This document shows, in pieces, positions 1 to 5,826 of a DNA stretch of 5,826 nucleotides. Each line of letters opens with the position of its first letter. Position 1 is the stretch's first letter. The notes below the pieces were generated by a model that saw only the letters and a list, made by a program, of their open reading frames with translations, had not been told where the DNA came from and did no database searches. Origin of the DNA: Gammaproteobacteria bacterium (GTDB lineage: Bacteria > Pseudomonadota > Gammaproteobacteria > Xanthomonadales > Xanthomonadaceae); the NCBI GenBank assembly GCA_024642445.1, contig JAHEBG010000090.1, positions 1 to 5,826 of the forward strand. Reading direction: 5' to 3'. The translations under genes were made by a program, and so were the position numbers.

Positions 1-26
1 TTTGGCTTTGTCTTGAACTCAATCCG

Positions 27-1736
27 ATGAATCAAACCCGCACGTTCTTGTTGATTGCCTGGTTGGCGGTCGCATTTTTATTGTTCCAGCAATGGCAGAG
101 CCCTGTGGTCAGCCCAGGCCCCGTCCTTTCAGAAACGTCCGCTCCAATCTCAACCGTGCCCGAGGCGAGCTCTGGTGTGCCCGCGCTTCCAGCAGACTTG
201 GCCAGTGCTGCACCGGCACTGCCTGTGGCACAACAAGCTGCCAGCGCCGCCACCGTAGAGATCGAAACCGATGTGTTGCGTTTGACCGTAAGTTTGCAGG
301 GCGCCAGCATTCTGCGCGCGGAGCTGTTGAGCTACCCCTTGGAAAAAACGCCCGATAGCGCCAATGTGGTATTGCTTAATAATGCGCTCGGCCAGACCTT
401 CGCTGCCGAATCCGGCTGGCTGGCAGCCGACGCCCAGAGCGCGCCGACGCATAATGCCGTATACCGCACCGAAGACGGACGCAGCCGCTACCAAATGGCG
501 CAGGGCAAAGACAGCATTGCCGTACCGTTTGTATGGCAGGACGCCAATGGCGTTACCGTTACCAAAATCCTGGTTTTGCACCGCGGCCGTTTCGATGTAG
601 ATGTGAAACAGAACATTGCAAATCGCAGCCCTTCGGTTTGGAAAGCGTTTGCTTACGAGCAACTGAAGCGCATACCGCCGCCGCCGCCGGCTAAACACGC
701 CGGCTTGACCAATCCGGATGCCTTCAGTTTCGTCGGATCGGCCTGGTTTGGCAGTACCGACAAATATGAAAAAGTAAAATACGCCGATTATTTCGATGAC
801 GGTGTTTTGAAAAGTCCGAACAAGCCGATTCAAGACGGCTGGTTCGGCATGCTGCAACACCATTTCGTCTCGGTCTGGATTCCAGCTAAAACCGACACGC
901 AAACCGTGAGCTTGGCGACCGAAGGCAACCCGAATGCGCCAACCTACTTGGTGCGTGGCGTTTCCAAAACCGCCACCATGGTTGCAAGTAATGCCTCCGC
1001 TAGCCGGGAAGACCGCCTTTGGGTGGGCCCGAAAGCACAGAAAGCCATGAATGCCGTGCACCCCACGCTAGATTTAAGCGTGGATTACGGCATTTTCAGC
1101 TTCCTGTCGCAACCCTTGTTCTGGCTGTTGTCTTTGTTGCACAGCTGGTTGGGCAACTGGGGCTGGGCGATCATCGCCATTGTGGTGATTTTGAAGGCCA
1201 TCCTGTTCCCGCTTTCCGCCAAACAATACCAGAGCATGGCGAAAATGCGCGCCATACAGCCGCGCATTGAAGCTCTGAAAGAGCGTTATGGCGATGACCG
1301 CCAAAAGTTCGCCGTGGCCCAGATGGAATTGTTCAAGAAGGAAAAGGTTAATCCGGCAGCAGGCTGTTTGCCGATGCTGATTCCGATTCCGATTTTCCTG
1401 GCCCTGTATTGGGTGTTGATTGAAAGCGTGGAATTGCGGCAAGCCCCATGGATGGGCTGGATCCAGAATCTGACCGCCGCCGATCCGTACTTCATCCTGC
1501 CGGTGTTGAACCTGATCGTGATGTTCCTGACCCAGAAGCTCACGCCAACCCCTGGCATGGACCCCATGCAGAAGAAACTGATGACCTTCATGCCGCTGAT
1601 TTTTGGCGTGATGATGGCGTTCTTCCCGGCCGGACTGGTGCTGTATTGGGTCACCAACGGTACTCTGGGCCTTGCCCAGCAGTGGTGGATGACCAAGAAA
1701 TACGGCGGCACCGCGTCCGCTGCCCACGGCAAATAA
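27..1736 (+). CDS. yidC: Membrane protein insertase YidC
   Basis: Inserts proteins into the inner membrane, alone or with SecYEG. The 569 residues fit a Gram-negative YidC. An N-terminal membrane anchor (about 4-21) is followed by a Pro/Ala-rich linker (about 25-75), the periplasmic P1 domain (about 77-340) and the conserved insertase core (about 355-555). In the core are the groove's positive residue as K390 (Arg366 in E. coli YidC), the cytoplasmic segment KEKVNP, SVELRQAPW, DPYFILPVLN, DPMQKK and PAGLVLYW. The C-terminal tail is short and basic. The ATG at 27 is chosen because MNQTR is the usual N-terminus in Xanthomonadales; the frame stays open upstream to the window edge. No clear Shine-Dalgarno precedes it, so coupling to an upstream gene (yidD expected) is inferred. 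Oddities: five consecutive prolines at 217-221, and Pro453 where most homologues have Gln. Family assignment is very secure. Confidence 0.98.
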   Translation: MNQTRTFLLIAWLAVAFLLFQQWQSPVVSPGPVLSETSAPISTVPEASSGVPALPADLASAAPALPVAQQAASAATVEIETDVLRLTVSLQGASILRAELLSYPLEKTPDSANVVLLNNALGQTFAAESGWLAADAQSAPTHNAVYRTEDGRSRYQMAQGKDSIAVPFVWQDANGVTVTKILVLHRGRFDVDVKQNIANRSPSVWKAFAYEQLKRIPPPPPAKHAGLTNPDAFSFVGSAWFGSTDKYEKVKYADYFDDGVLKSPNKPIQDGWFGMLQHHFVSVWIPAKTDTQTVSLATEGNPNAPTYLVRGVSKTATMVASNASASREDRLWVGPKAQKAMNAVHPTLDLSVDYGIFSFLSQPLFWLLSLLHSWLGNWGWAIIAIVVILKAILFPLSAKQYQSMAKMRAIQPRIEALKERYGDDRQKFAVAQMELFKKEKVNPAAGCLPMLIPIPIFLALYWVLIESVELRQAPWMGWIQNLTAADPYFILPVLNLIVMFLTQKLTPTPGMDPMQKKLMTFMPLIFGVMMAFFPAGLVLYWVTNGTLGLAQQWWMTKKYGGTASAAHGK

Positions 1737-1752
1737 GGGCAGGCGGCGAACG

Positions 1753-3099
1753 ATGGCTGAGCACAGCATCGATACCATCGCCGCCATTGCCACCGCACAC
1801 GGTGCTGCCGGCGTTGGCATCGTGCGCGTATCCGGGCCCCTGGCAAAGCCTATTGGCGAAGCGTTGGCGGGTCAGCCGCTGAAAGCCCGGCATGCCCTGC
1901 ACGCGCATTTAAAAGATGCCGAAGGCGACATTCTGGACGATGCCGTGGTGCTGTTTTTCCAGGGCCCGAATTCCTACACCGGTGAAGACGTATTGGAGCT
2001 GCAGGCACACGGAAATCCGGCATTGTTGAATATGTTGTTGAAGACGTGCAGGCAATTGGGTGCCCGTGATGCCCGGCCCGGGGAATTCACCGAACGCGCG
2101 TTTCTCAACGACAAACTGGATTTGGCGCAGGCTGAAGCCGTGGCCGATTTGATCAGTGCCCAGTCCGAAGCCGCTGCACGTGCCGCACGACGCTCGCTGG
2201 ACGGCGTATTCTCCGCGCGCTGCGATGCGGTTTCCGAACAATTGGTTAAGGCGCGCATTTATATCGAAGCAGCGTTGGATTTTCCTGACGAAGAAATCGA
2301 TTTTCTAGCCGCGCCACAGATACAGGATCTTCTGCAGCAGTGCCGCGATGCATTGTCGCAACTGCGGCACGAAGCCGAGCAGGGCAAGCGTTTGATGGAC
2401 GGCATGCATGCGGTCATTGTGGGCGCGCCCAATGCCGGAAAATCCTCACTGCTCAACGCATTGGCCGGCAGCGACCGTGCCATCGTCACCGATATTGCCG
2501 GCACTACCCGCGATGTCTTGCGCGAAACGCTTCAACTGGACGGCCTTTGGTTGACACTGGTCGATACCGCAGGCCTTCGAGATACCCAGGAAACCGTAGA
2601 AGCGGAGGGTATTCGGCGAGCCCGGGAAGAAATCGGTAAAGCCGATTTGATTCTGGCGGTAGTGGACGACAGCAAAAATGGCGCCGATGATTTGCTTGCC
2701 GAACTGCAAGGCACCTCCGGTACCGTGCTATGGCTGCACAACAAAGCCGATCTTTCCGGCCACGCCATGAACCGACAAACGGCCGATGACGGCACGCATC
2801 TGTGGCTTTCAGCAAAAACCGGCGAGGGCCTTCCCCAGGTGCGTGCCGAATTGATTCGCCTGGCCGGGTTTGGCGAGGCCGGCAGTGGCAGCTTCAGCGC
2901 CCGCACCCGGCATCTGGAAGCCCTGCAGTTGGCAGAAACCCATCTGCTTCGTGGCATTGCCCTTTGCACCCAGGCACAGGCCGAATTGGCCGCAGAAGAA
3001 CTGCGGCTAGCCCACCATGCCGTGGGCAGCATCACCGGACATATGGATGCCGATGCCTTGCTGGGCCGTATTTTTTCCAGCTTCTGTATAGGAAAATAA
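1753..3099 (+). CDS. mnmE: tRNA uridine-5-carboxymethylaminomethyl modification GTPase MnmE (TrmE)
   Basis: With MnmG this GTPase makes the cmnm5 modification on wobble U34 of certain tRNAs, using a methylene-tetrahydrofolate-derived carbon. The 448 residues compare with 454 in E. coli. The N-terminal folate-binding domain (about 1-118) carries DTIAAIAT, VGIVRVSGP and YTGEDVLELQAHG. The helical domain starts with ARPGEFTERAFLNDKLDLAQAEA. The inserted G domain has G1 GAPNAGKSS at 224-232, G2 GTTRD at 250-254, G3 DTAG at 271-274 and G4 NKAD at 330-333. N227 matches the potassium-coordinating Asn, and E283 aligns with the catalytic Glu282 of E. coli. The protein ends in the family's C-terminal CIGK, with the essential Cys at 445. 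It starts 16 bases after yidC with a weak AGG at 1741-1743, consistent with one transcript. No clear terminator follows the stop codon, so some readthrough into the porin gene is possible. Confidence 0.98.
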   Translation: MAEHSIDTIAAIATAHGAAGVGIVRVSGPLAKPIGEALAGQPLKARHALHAHLKDAEGDILDDAVVLFFQGPNSYTGEDVLELQAHGNPALLNMLLKTCRQLGARDARPGEFTERAFLNDKLDLAQAEAVADLISAQSEAAARAARRSLDGVFSARCDAVSEQLVKARIYIEAALDFPDEEIDFLAAPQIQDLLQQCRDALSQLRHEAEQGKRLMDGMHAVIVGAPNAGKSSLLNALAGSDRAIVTDIAGTTRDVLRETLQLDGLWLTLVDTAGLRDTQETVEAEGIRRAREEIGKADLILAVVDDSKNGADDLLAELQGTSGTVLWLHNKADLSGHAMNRQTADDGTHLWLSAKTGEGLPQVRAELIRLAGFGEAGSGSFSARTRHLEALQLAETHLLRGIALCTQAQAELAAEELRLAHHAVGSITGHMDADALLGRIFSSFCIGK

Positions 3100-3117
3100 T
3101 CGATGCTTTCGTAGCGC

Positions 3118-3131
3118 TTGATTTAAGTCAG
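3118..3131 (+). promoter_or_regulatory. FNR/Anr/Dnr-type activator box
   Basis: The sequence TTGAT-TTAA-GTCAG matches the FNR-family consensus TTGAT-N4-ATCAA at 8 of 10 half-site bases. Against the common Anr-type variant ending in GTCAA it matches 9 of 10. Its centre (3124.5) lies 22 clear bases before a -10-like hexamer, which puts it at about -41.5 from the expected start, the class II activator position. It lies in the 87-base gap between mnmE and the porin gene. Anr/FNR, NO-responsive Dnr and related regulators share this site, so the sequence cannot tell which one binds. A CRP-like site is less likely because the TGTGA core is absent. Confidence 0.66.
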
Positions 3132-3140
3132 CGCAAGCCG

Positions 3141-3155
3141 TAGGACCAGCTCCTA
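3141..3155. repeat. Short inverted repeat overlapping the porin -10 element
   Basis: TAGGA-CCAGC-TCCTA is a perfect 5-base inverted repeat with a 5-base centre. It spans roughly -25 to -11 of the predicted promoter and touches the -10 hexamer, a position where a repressor could block RNA polymerase. The arms are short and the match could be chance. It has no T run and lies before the predicted transcript start, so it is not a good terminator for mnmE. Confidence 0.3.
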
Positions 3156-3159
3156 GACT
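3154..3159 (+). promoter_or_regulatory. Predicted -10 element of the porin promoter
   Basis: TAGACT matches TATAAT at four of six positions, including the first T-A and the last T. It begins 22 bases after the end of the FNR-type box, which is the class II spacing. Transcription would start near 3165-3167, leaving a leader of about 20 bases with a GGAG Shine-Dalgarno at 3176-3179. There is no good -35 hexamer, as expected for an activator-dependent promoter. The position is inferred from spacing only. Confidence 0.5.
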
Positions 3160-3186
3160 GGGCACAGACCCCAATGGAGCAGACCG

Positions 3187-4386
3187 ATGAAACCCACGCA
3201 TTCCCCCCTTGCCGTGTGCATAGCTTTGGCACTTTCCTTGATGCCATTGCACGCAGAGGCCGAAGACAGCAACAGCGGAAAAGTACTGTTCGACGCCCGC
3301 TGGCGTTTGGAGCAGGTGGACGACGACGCGTTTGCCAAAAATGCCGATGCCGATACCTTGCGCATCCGACTCGGATATCGGACGGCCGTGCGCTCCGGCT
3401 GGAGCGGCGTACTGGAAGTGGAAGCAACGCAGCACCTGTTCGGCGATGACTTCAACAGCACCGCCAATGGCAAGGGAAGTTACCCTACAGTGGTTGATCC
3501 GGATAACGCGGAGCTGAACCAGGCCTATGTGCGCTATGCGCCCGATGCGCAGACACAGCTCAACATAGGACGGCAGCGGGTACAGTGGGATAACCAACGC
3601 TTCATCGGTAATGTTGGTTGGCGCCAAAATGAGCAGACGTTCGATGCCGTGGATTATCAGTACAGCTTTGGTAATGGCTTGAAGCTCCGCTATGATTATC
3701 TCGATCGCGTGCAACGGGTTTACGGTGCGGATCACCCGAACGAAGACCTGGCCCGCTTTCAACTGAATGCACACCTTATCGGCCTCAGCCATGCTTTAGG
3801 TCCGGGCGTTCTATCCGGCTATGCACATTTCATTGAAAACCAGACCTTGCCGCTGACCTCCCATCGCAATATTGGCCTGCGCTATACCGCTAAAAAAGCA
3901 GTACCGGATGGCATTGGCTGGGTAGCAACGGTGGAATATGCCAAACAGAATGCCTATGCCGATGGCGCATCCGCCATTGATGCCGACTACCTTACCTTTG
4001 AGGGTGGCATTGTCTGGAATGCAAATACCTTTAAGTTCGGTTGGGAAAAACTGGGAGGCGACGGTCATTACGGGTTTTCCACACCGCTGGCTACTCTGCA
4101 TGCATTCGATGGTTGGGCAGACAAGTTCCTGATAACGCCGGTCAACGGCTTGACCGACACTTCTCTGGGCTGGAATCGGAAGTTCGGCAAGGTCAGTGCG
4201 GCCGTCATCTGGCATGACTTCCACGCCGATGCCGGCAGCCAGCATTACGGCAGCGAATGGGATGCATCGCTGGGCTATGCGTTCAATCCGCATTGGAATG
4301 GCCTGATCAAACTCGCCGATTACCGGGCCGATACTTTCAGCAGTGATACACGCAAGACTTGGCTTGGCTTGGAGTATGTGTATTGA
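3187..4386 (+). CDS. Outer-membrane beta-barrel porin, alginate-export-like family
   Basis: Predicted outer-membrane channel; the substrate is unknown. The 399 residues begin with a signal peptide (basic start, hydrophobic stretch about 8-20, likely signal peptidase I cut after AEA at 25). The mature part alternates polar and hydrophobic residues with many aromatics, as in beta strands. It ends in LEYVY, a terminal aromatic typical of BAM-targeted barrels. The most conserved stretch is at 128-153 (GRQRVQWDNQRF, then NVGWRQNEQTFD), which I recognise from proteins labelled 'alginate export family' (PF13372 type). True AlgE is longer, about 490 residues, and no alginate genes are nearby, so alginate export is not implied. 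The ATG at 3187 has GGAG seven bases upstream. An FNR-type box and -10 element precede the gene, suggesting control by oxygen or nitrogen oxides. The family call is fairly secure; the substrate is not. Confidence 0.85.
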   Translation: MKPTHSPLAVCIALALSLMPLHAEAEDSNSGKVLFDARWRLEQVDDDAFAKNADADTLRIRLGYRTAVRSGWSGVLEVEATQHLFGDDFNSTANGKGSYPTVVDPDNAELNQAYVRYAPDAQTQLNIGRQRVQWDNQRFIGNVGWRQNEQTFDAVDYQYSFGNGLKLRYDYLDRVQRVYGADHPNEDLARFQLNAHLIGLSHALGPGVLSGYAHFIENQTLPLTSHRNIGLRYTAKKAVPDGIGWVATVEYAKQNAYADGASAIDADYLTFEGGIVWNANTFKFGWEKLGGDGHYGFSTPLATLHAFDGWADKFLITPVNGLTDTSLGWNRKFGKVSAAVIWHDFHADAGSQHYGSEWDASLGYAFNPHWNGLIKLADYRADTFSSDTRKTWLGLEYVY

Positions 4387-4412
4387 CCCGCGCCTGCTAA
4401 ACTGAGGCTAAC
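4383..4412 (+). promoter_or_regulatory. Possible weak promoter for the DUF389 gene
   Basis: TTGACC at 4383-4388, overlapping the porin stop codon, could act as a -35. It is followed after 18 bases by the poor -10 candidate GCTAAC (4407-4412). An alternative is the extended -10 TGCTAAACT at 4395-4403, with no good -35. A small palindrome, CGCTG-T-CAGCG, lies at 4412-4422 just before the AAAAGG ribosome-binding site at 4423-4428. The 49-base gap is short enough for the gene to be cotranscribed with the porin gene instead. Confidence 0.22.
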
Positions 4413-4435
4413 GCTGTCAGCGAAAAGGCAACGGC

Positions 4436-5395
4436 ATGCCCCAGGAAAGCATTAAACATAAGCTCGGCATTTGGGGTGTGCGTAACTACCATAGCACCCT
4501 TGAGAAACGCGCTCTGGCTGGCGCACAGATGTCGGGCGGGTACATTGCCATGGCGGTGGCCGCTACGGTGATGGCGACGGCAGGGCTGTTGCTGAACAGT
4601 GTTGCCGCGATCATCGGCTCCATGTGCGTTGCCCCGTTCATGGGGCCGTCCCGCGCGGTCTGCATAGGAATGATTTACCGCAATTGGCCGGTCTTTTTCG
4701 GCGGCCTGGTAAAGCAGCTGATCGGTTTGTTGCTGATCGGCGTCAGCGTGGCGGCACTGGTAACCTGGCTTTTGAACAACAACCTGTCTGGAATAGAAAT
4801 AACGTCCGAAATACTCATACGCGCCATGCCTACACAGCGCGATGTGGTGCTCAGCACACTGATTGCGGTATCGGCAGGCGCAGCCGCATCGTTAGCGCTG
4901 GTGGCGCAGCCGCAGGTGGTGGAAAGCCCCTGGGGACAGGTCATCGATGCCATCATCGGTGTTGAAATCGCCGTGTCGTTGGTGCCGCCGGCCGCCGTCA
5001 TTGGCATCGGCTTGGCACTCAATGCGCCGGAACACAGCAAAAACGCCTTTTACCTTCTGATGTTGAACGTGGTCTGCCTCAATCTGATTGGCAGCGCCAG
5101 CATTTTACTGATCCGGGGTATGCGGCTTCGCCATCTGCAGCTGGAACAACGCATTCGAAAAGCCGTGGAAGATACCATTGAAGAAGTACCGGGCTTCATA
5201 GCCGTAGGCAGCAGTATCGACATTACCCTTTTTGACGAGAACAGTGCCAACATCGATATCATTCTGCGCCGACGCTTCGGTGGCAAGGTTCCAGAAAGTC
5301 TAGCTGCACGGATTGCCCAAGACGTGCAAACTCAAACCGGTTGCAAGGGCGATATCGTCATAGAAGTGGTGCCGTTGCTAACGCATCTGAATTGA
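4436..5395 (+). CDS. DUF389 family polytopic inner-membrane protein
   Basis: The biochemical function is unknown to me, and the family has no agreed role. The 319 residues hold a short cytoplasmic N-terminus, about five or six hydrophobic segments (roughly 34-58, 57-72, 85-112, 136-157, 168-195 and 203-227) and a hydrophilic C-terminal domain of about 90 residues. DUF389 (PF04087) hallmarks are NSVAAIIGSMCVAPFMGP at 54-71 and the half-polar helix GVEIAVSLVPPAAVIGIGLA at 175-194. The paired small and polar residues in these two helices resemble a transporter or channel core, but that is inference. The start ATG has AAAAGG seven bases upstream, and no better start is seen. It lies 49 bases after the porin gene on the same strand and converges with the sco-like gene, leaving 21 bases between stop codons. 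Length and motifs suggest an intact gene. Confidence 0.88.
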   Translation: MPQESIKHKLGIWGVRNYHSTLEKRALAGAQMSGGYIAMAVAATVMATAGLLLNSVAAIIGSMCVAPFMGPSRAVCIGMIYRNWPVFFGGLVKQLIGLLLIGVSVAALVTWLLNNNLSGIEITSEILIRAMPTQRDVVLSTLIAVSAGAAASLALVAQPQVVESPWGQVIDAIIGVEIAVSLVPPAAVIGIGLALNAPEHSKNAFYLLMLNVVCLNLIGSASILLIRGMRLRHLQLEQRIRKAVEDTIEEVPGFIAVGSSIDITLFDENSANIDIILRRRFGGKVPESLAARIAQDVQTQTGCKGDIVIEVVPLLTHLN

Positions 5396-5398
5396 AGC

Positions 5399-5422
5399 GG
5401 CTTCCAATGCCGGAGCCTATTT
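5399..5422. terminator. Possible bidirectional terminator between converging genes
   Basis: The arms GGCTTCC (5399-5405) and GGAGCC (5412-5417) form a six-pair stem with one bulged T and a six-base loop, followed by TATTT on the + strand. The hairpin sits between the DUF389 stop codon and the sco-like stop codon and overlaps the latter. A shared terminator is expected here, but the T run is weak and on the minus strand there is almost none, so the call is tentative. Confidence 0.35.
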
Positions 5423-5826
5423 CTGCAGGGATTGTTTTACCAGTGCCATAAACTCCGGATCGGGCACAGCGCCGAGTTTCTCGGTGCGTGCCAGAATCCG
5501 GCCCTCCGCGTCCAACAGCACCAATGCACTGGTGTGATTGAATTCACCGTCGGAAAGTTTCCGGTATCGGGTGCCGATTAGGGCGGCAAAAATACGTACG
5601 CCGGCATCGTCGGTACGAGCCAGAGTCCAACGCTTGGTATCGATATGGCGTTTCTTGACCACAGACATCAATGCTTCCGGTGTATCGCGTTCCGGATCAA
5701 GGCTGACCAGAAGCACACGAAGGTTTGCGCGTTCGGCGGCGGTTAGCTTGCGATCGATACCGAAAGCGCTGTCGATGATTAGCGGACAAACATACCGGCA
5801 CGAGGTATAGAACATGGCCACCAGCT
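5417..5826 (-). CDS. SCO1/SenC family copper chaperone, N-terminus cut by window edge
   Basis: Sco proteins are membrane-anchored, thioredoxin-fold proteins facing the periplasm that bind copper and reduce or metallate CuA-type or related copper sites. Visible here are FYTSCRYVCP, with the metal-binding CxxxC cysteines encoded at 5798-5800 and 5786-5788, and the family segment VSLDPERDTP. The conserved ligand His lies in FNHTSALVLLD (codon 5534-5536). The fold's last helix ends with LVKQSLQK before a TAG stop. The reading frame runs past the right edge (L-V before AMFYTS), so the GTG at 5819-5821 is internal. The signal or anchor and first strands, usually 50-80 residues, are missing from the window. 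The FNHTSALVLLD variant resembles, from memory, Sco proteins found near copper nitrite reductase genes in other proteobacteria. The gene converges with the DUF389 gene, so it belongs to a different transcript. Confidence 0.93.
   Translation of the reverse strand, partial: LVAMFYTSCRYVCPLIIDSAFGIDRKLTAAERANLRVLLVSLDPERDTPEALMSVVKKRHIDTKRWTLARTDDAGVRIFAALIGTRYRKLSDGEFNHTSALVLLDAEGRILARTEKLGAVPDPEFMALVKQSLQK

Noticed and set aside
1..30. Possible tail of an upstream gene: a frame open from the edge that ends in TGA at 28-30, overlapping the yidC ATG; another frame stops at 14-16
   Set aside because: Only a handful of codons are visible. yidD is expected here from synteny, but neither tail can be matched to it, so no gene is called.
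150..1061. 303-codon open frame antisense to yidC
   Set aside because: It lies wholly opposite a certain yidC. Its translation shows no recognisable domain, and its composition (Arg, Gly and His rich) is typical of antisense shadows in moderately GC-rich genes.
1074..1820. 248-codon open frame antisense to the end of yidC and start of mnmE
   Set aside because: It spans two well-supported genes on the other strand, has no recognised motif and is His/Gln rich in the manner of a shadow frame.
3071..3097. TTTTCC...GGAAAA inverted repeat at the end of mnmE as a terminator
   Set aside because: The stem has only six pairs, mostly A-T, with a 12-base loop. It lies inside the coding sequence and is not followed by a T run.
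3007..3792. 261-codon open frame antisense to the mnmE end and porin start
   Set aside because: It would cover the predicted porin promoter and signal peptide, and no protein family is recognisable. The porin on the + strand has full supporting evidence.
3187..4386. Naming the porin algE or a dedicated alginate exporter
   Set aside because: It is about 90 residues shorter than AlgE, no alginate biosynthesis genes are in view, and the family label is used for many porins of unknown substrate.
5819..5821. GTG as the start codon of the sco-like gene
   Set aside because: The reading frame continues to the window edge, and the CxxxCP motif would be only seven residues from this start. Sco proteins have an anchor and strands before that motif, so the gene is cut by the edge.

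Overview
The window looks like chromosomal DNA from a gammaproteobacterium of the Xanthomonadales type. The best evidence is the YidC protein. Its MNQTR N-terminus, its insertase core (segments such as ESVELRQAPW, DPYFILPVLN and LTPTPGMDPMQ) and its PAGLVLYW segment match my recollection of Xanthomonas-group YidC more closely than E. coli YidC. The base composition looks moderate (mid-50s % GC by eye, not computed). No mobile element, RNA gene, CRISPR array or long non-coding stretch is visible; the longest gap between genes is 87 bases.

Left half (27-3099, + strand): yidC (membrane protein insertase) followed after 16 bases by mnmE/trmE (tRNA-modification GTPase). This is the end of the widely conserved origin-proximal cluster rpmH-rnpA-yidD-yidC-mnmE, so the window probably lies near the chromosomal origin. 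Both proteins look full length, and the MnmE catalytic motifs are intact.

Right half (3100-5826): accessory genes that are not part of that core cluster. First is a 399-residue signal-peptide-bearing outer-membrane beta-barrel protein of the 'alginate export' porin family. It is preceded by a near-consensus FNR/Anr-type box placed as in a class II activated promoter. Next is a DUF389-family polytopic membrane protein of unknown function. Last, convergent on the minus strand and cut by the right edge, is a SCO1/SenC copper-chaperone-like protein that keeps its CxxxCP motif and the conserved histidine.

How they may work together: the core pair serves membrane protein insertion and tRNA wobble-uridine modification. 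The most interesting point is that an oxygen- or NO-sensing FNR/Anr/Dnr-type promoter drives the porin, while a Sco protein of a type I associate with denitrification loci lies close by. The inference is that the right half is the edge of an anaerobic-respiration (possibly copper nitrite reductase) gene region. The deciding genes would lie just outside the right edge. No wholly new system is demonstrable in this window.
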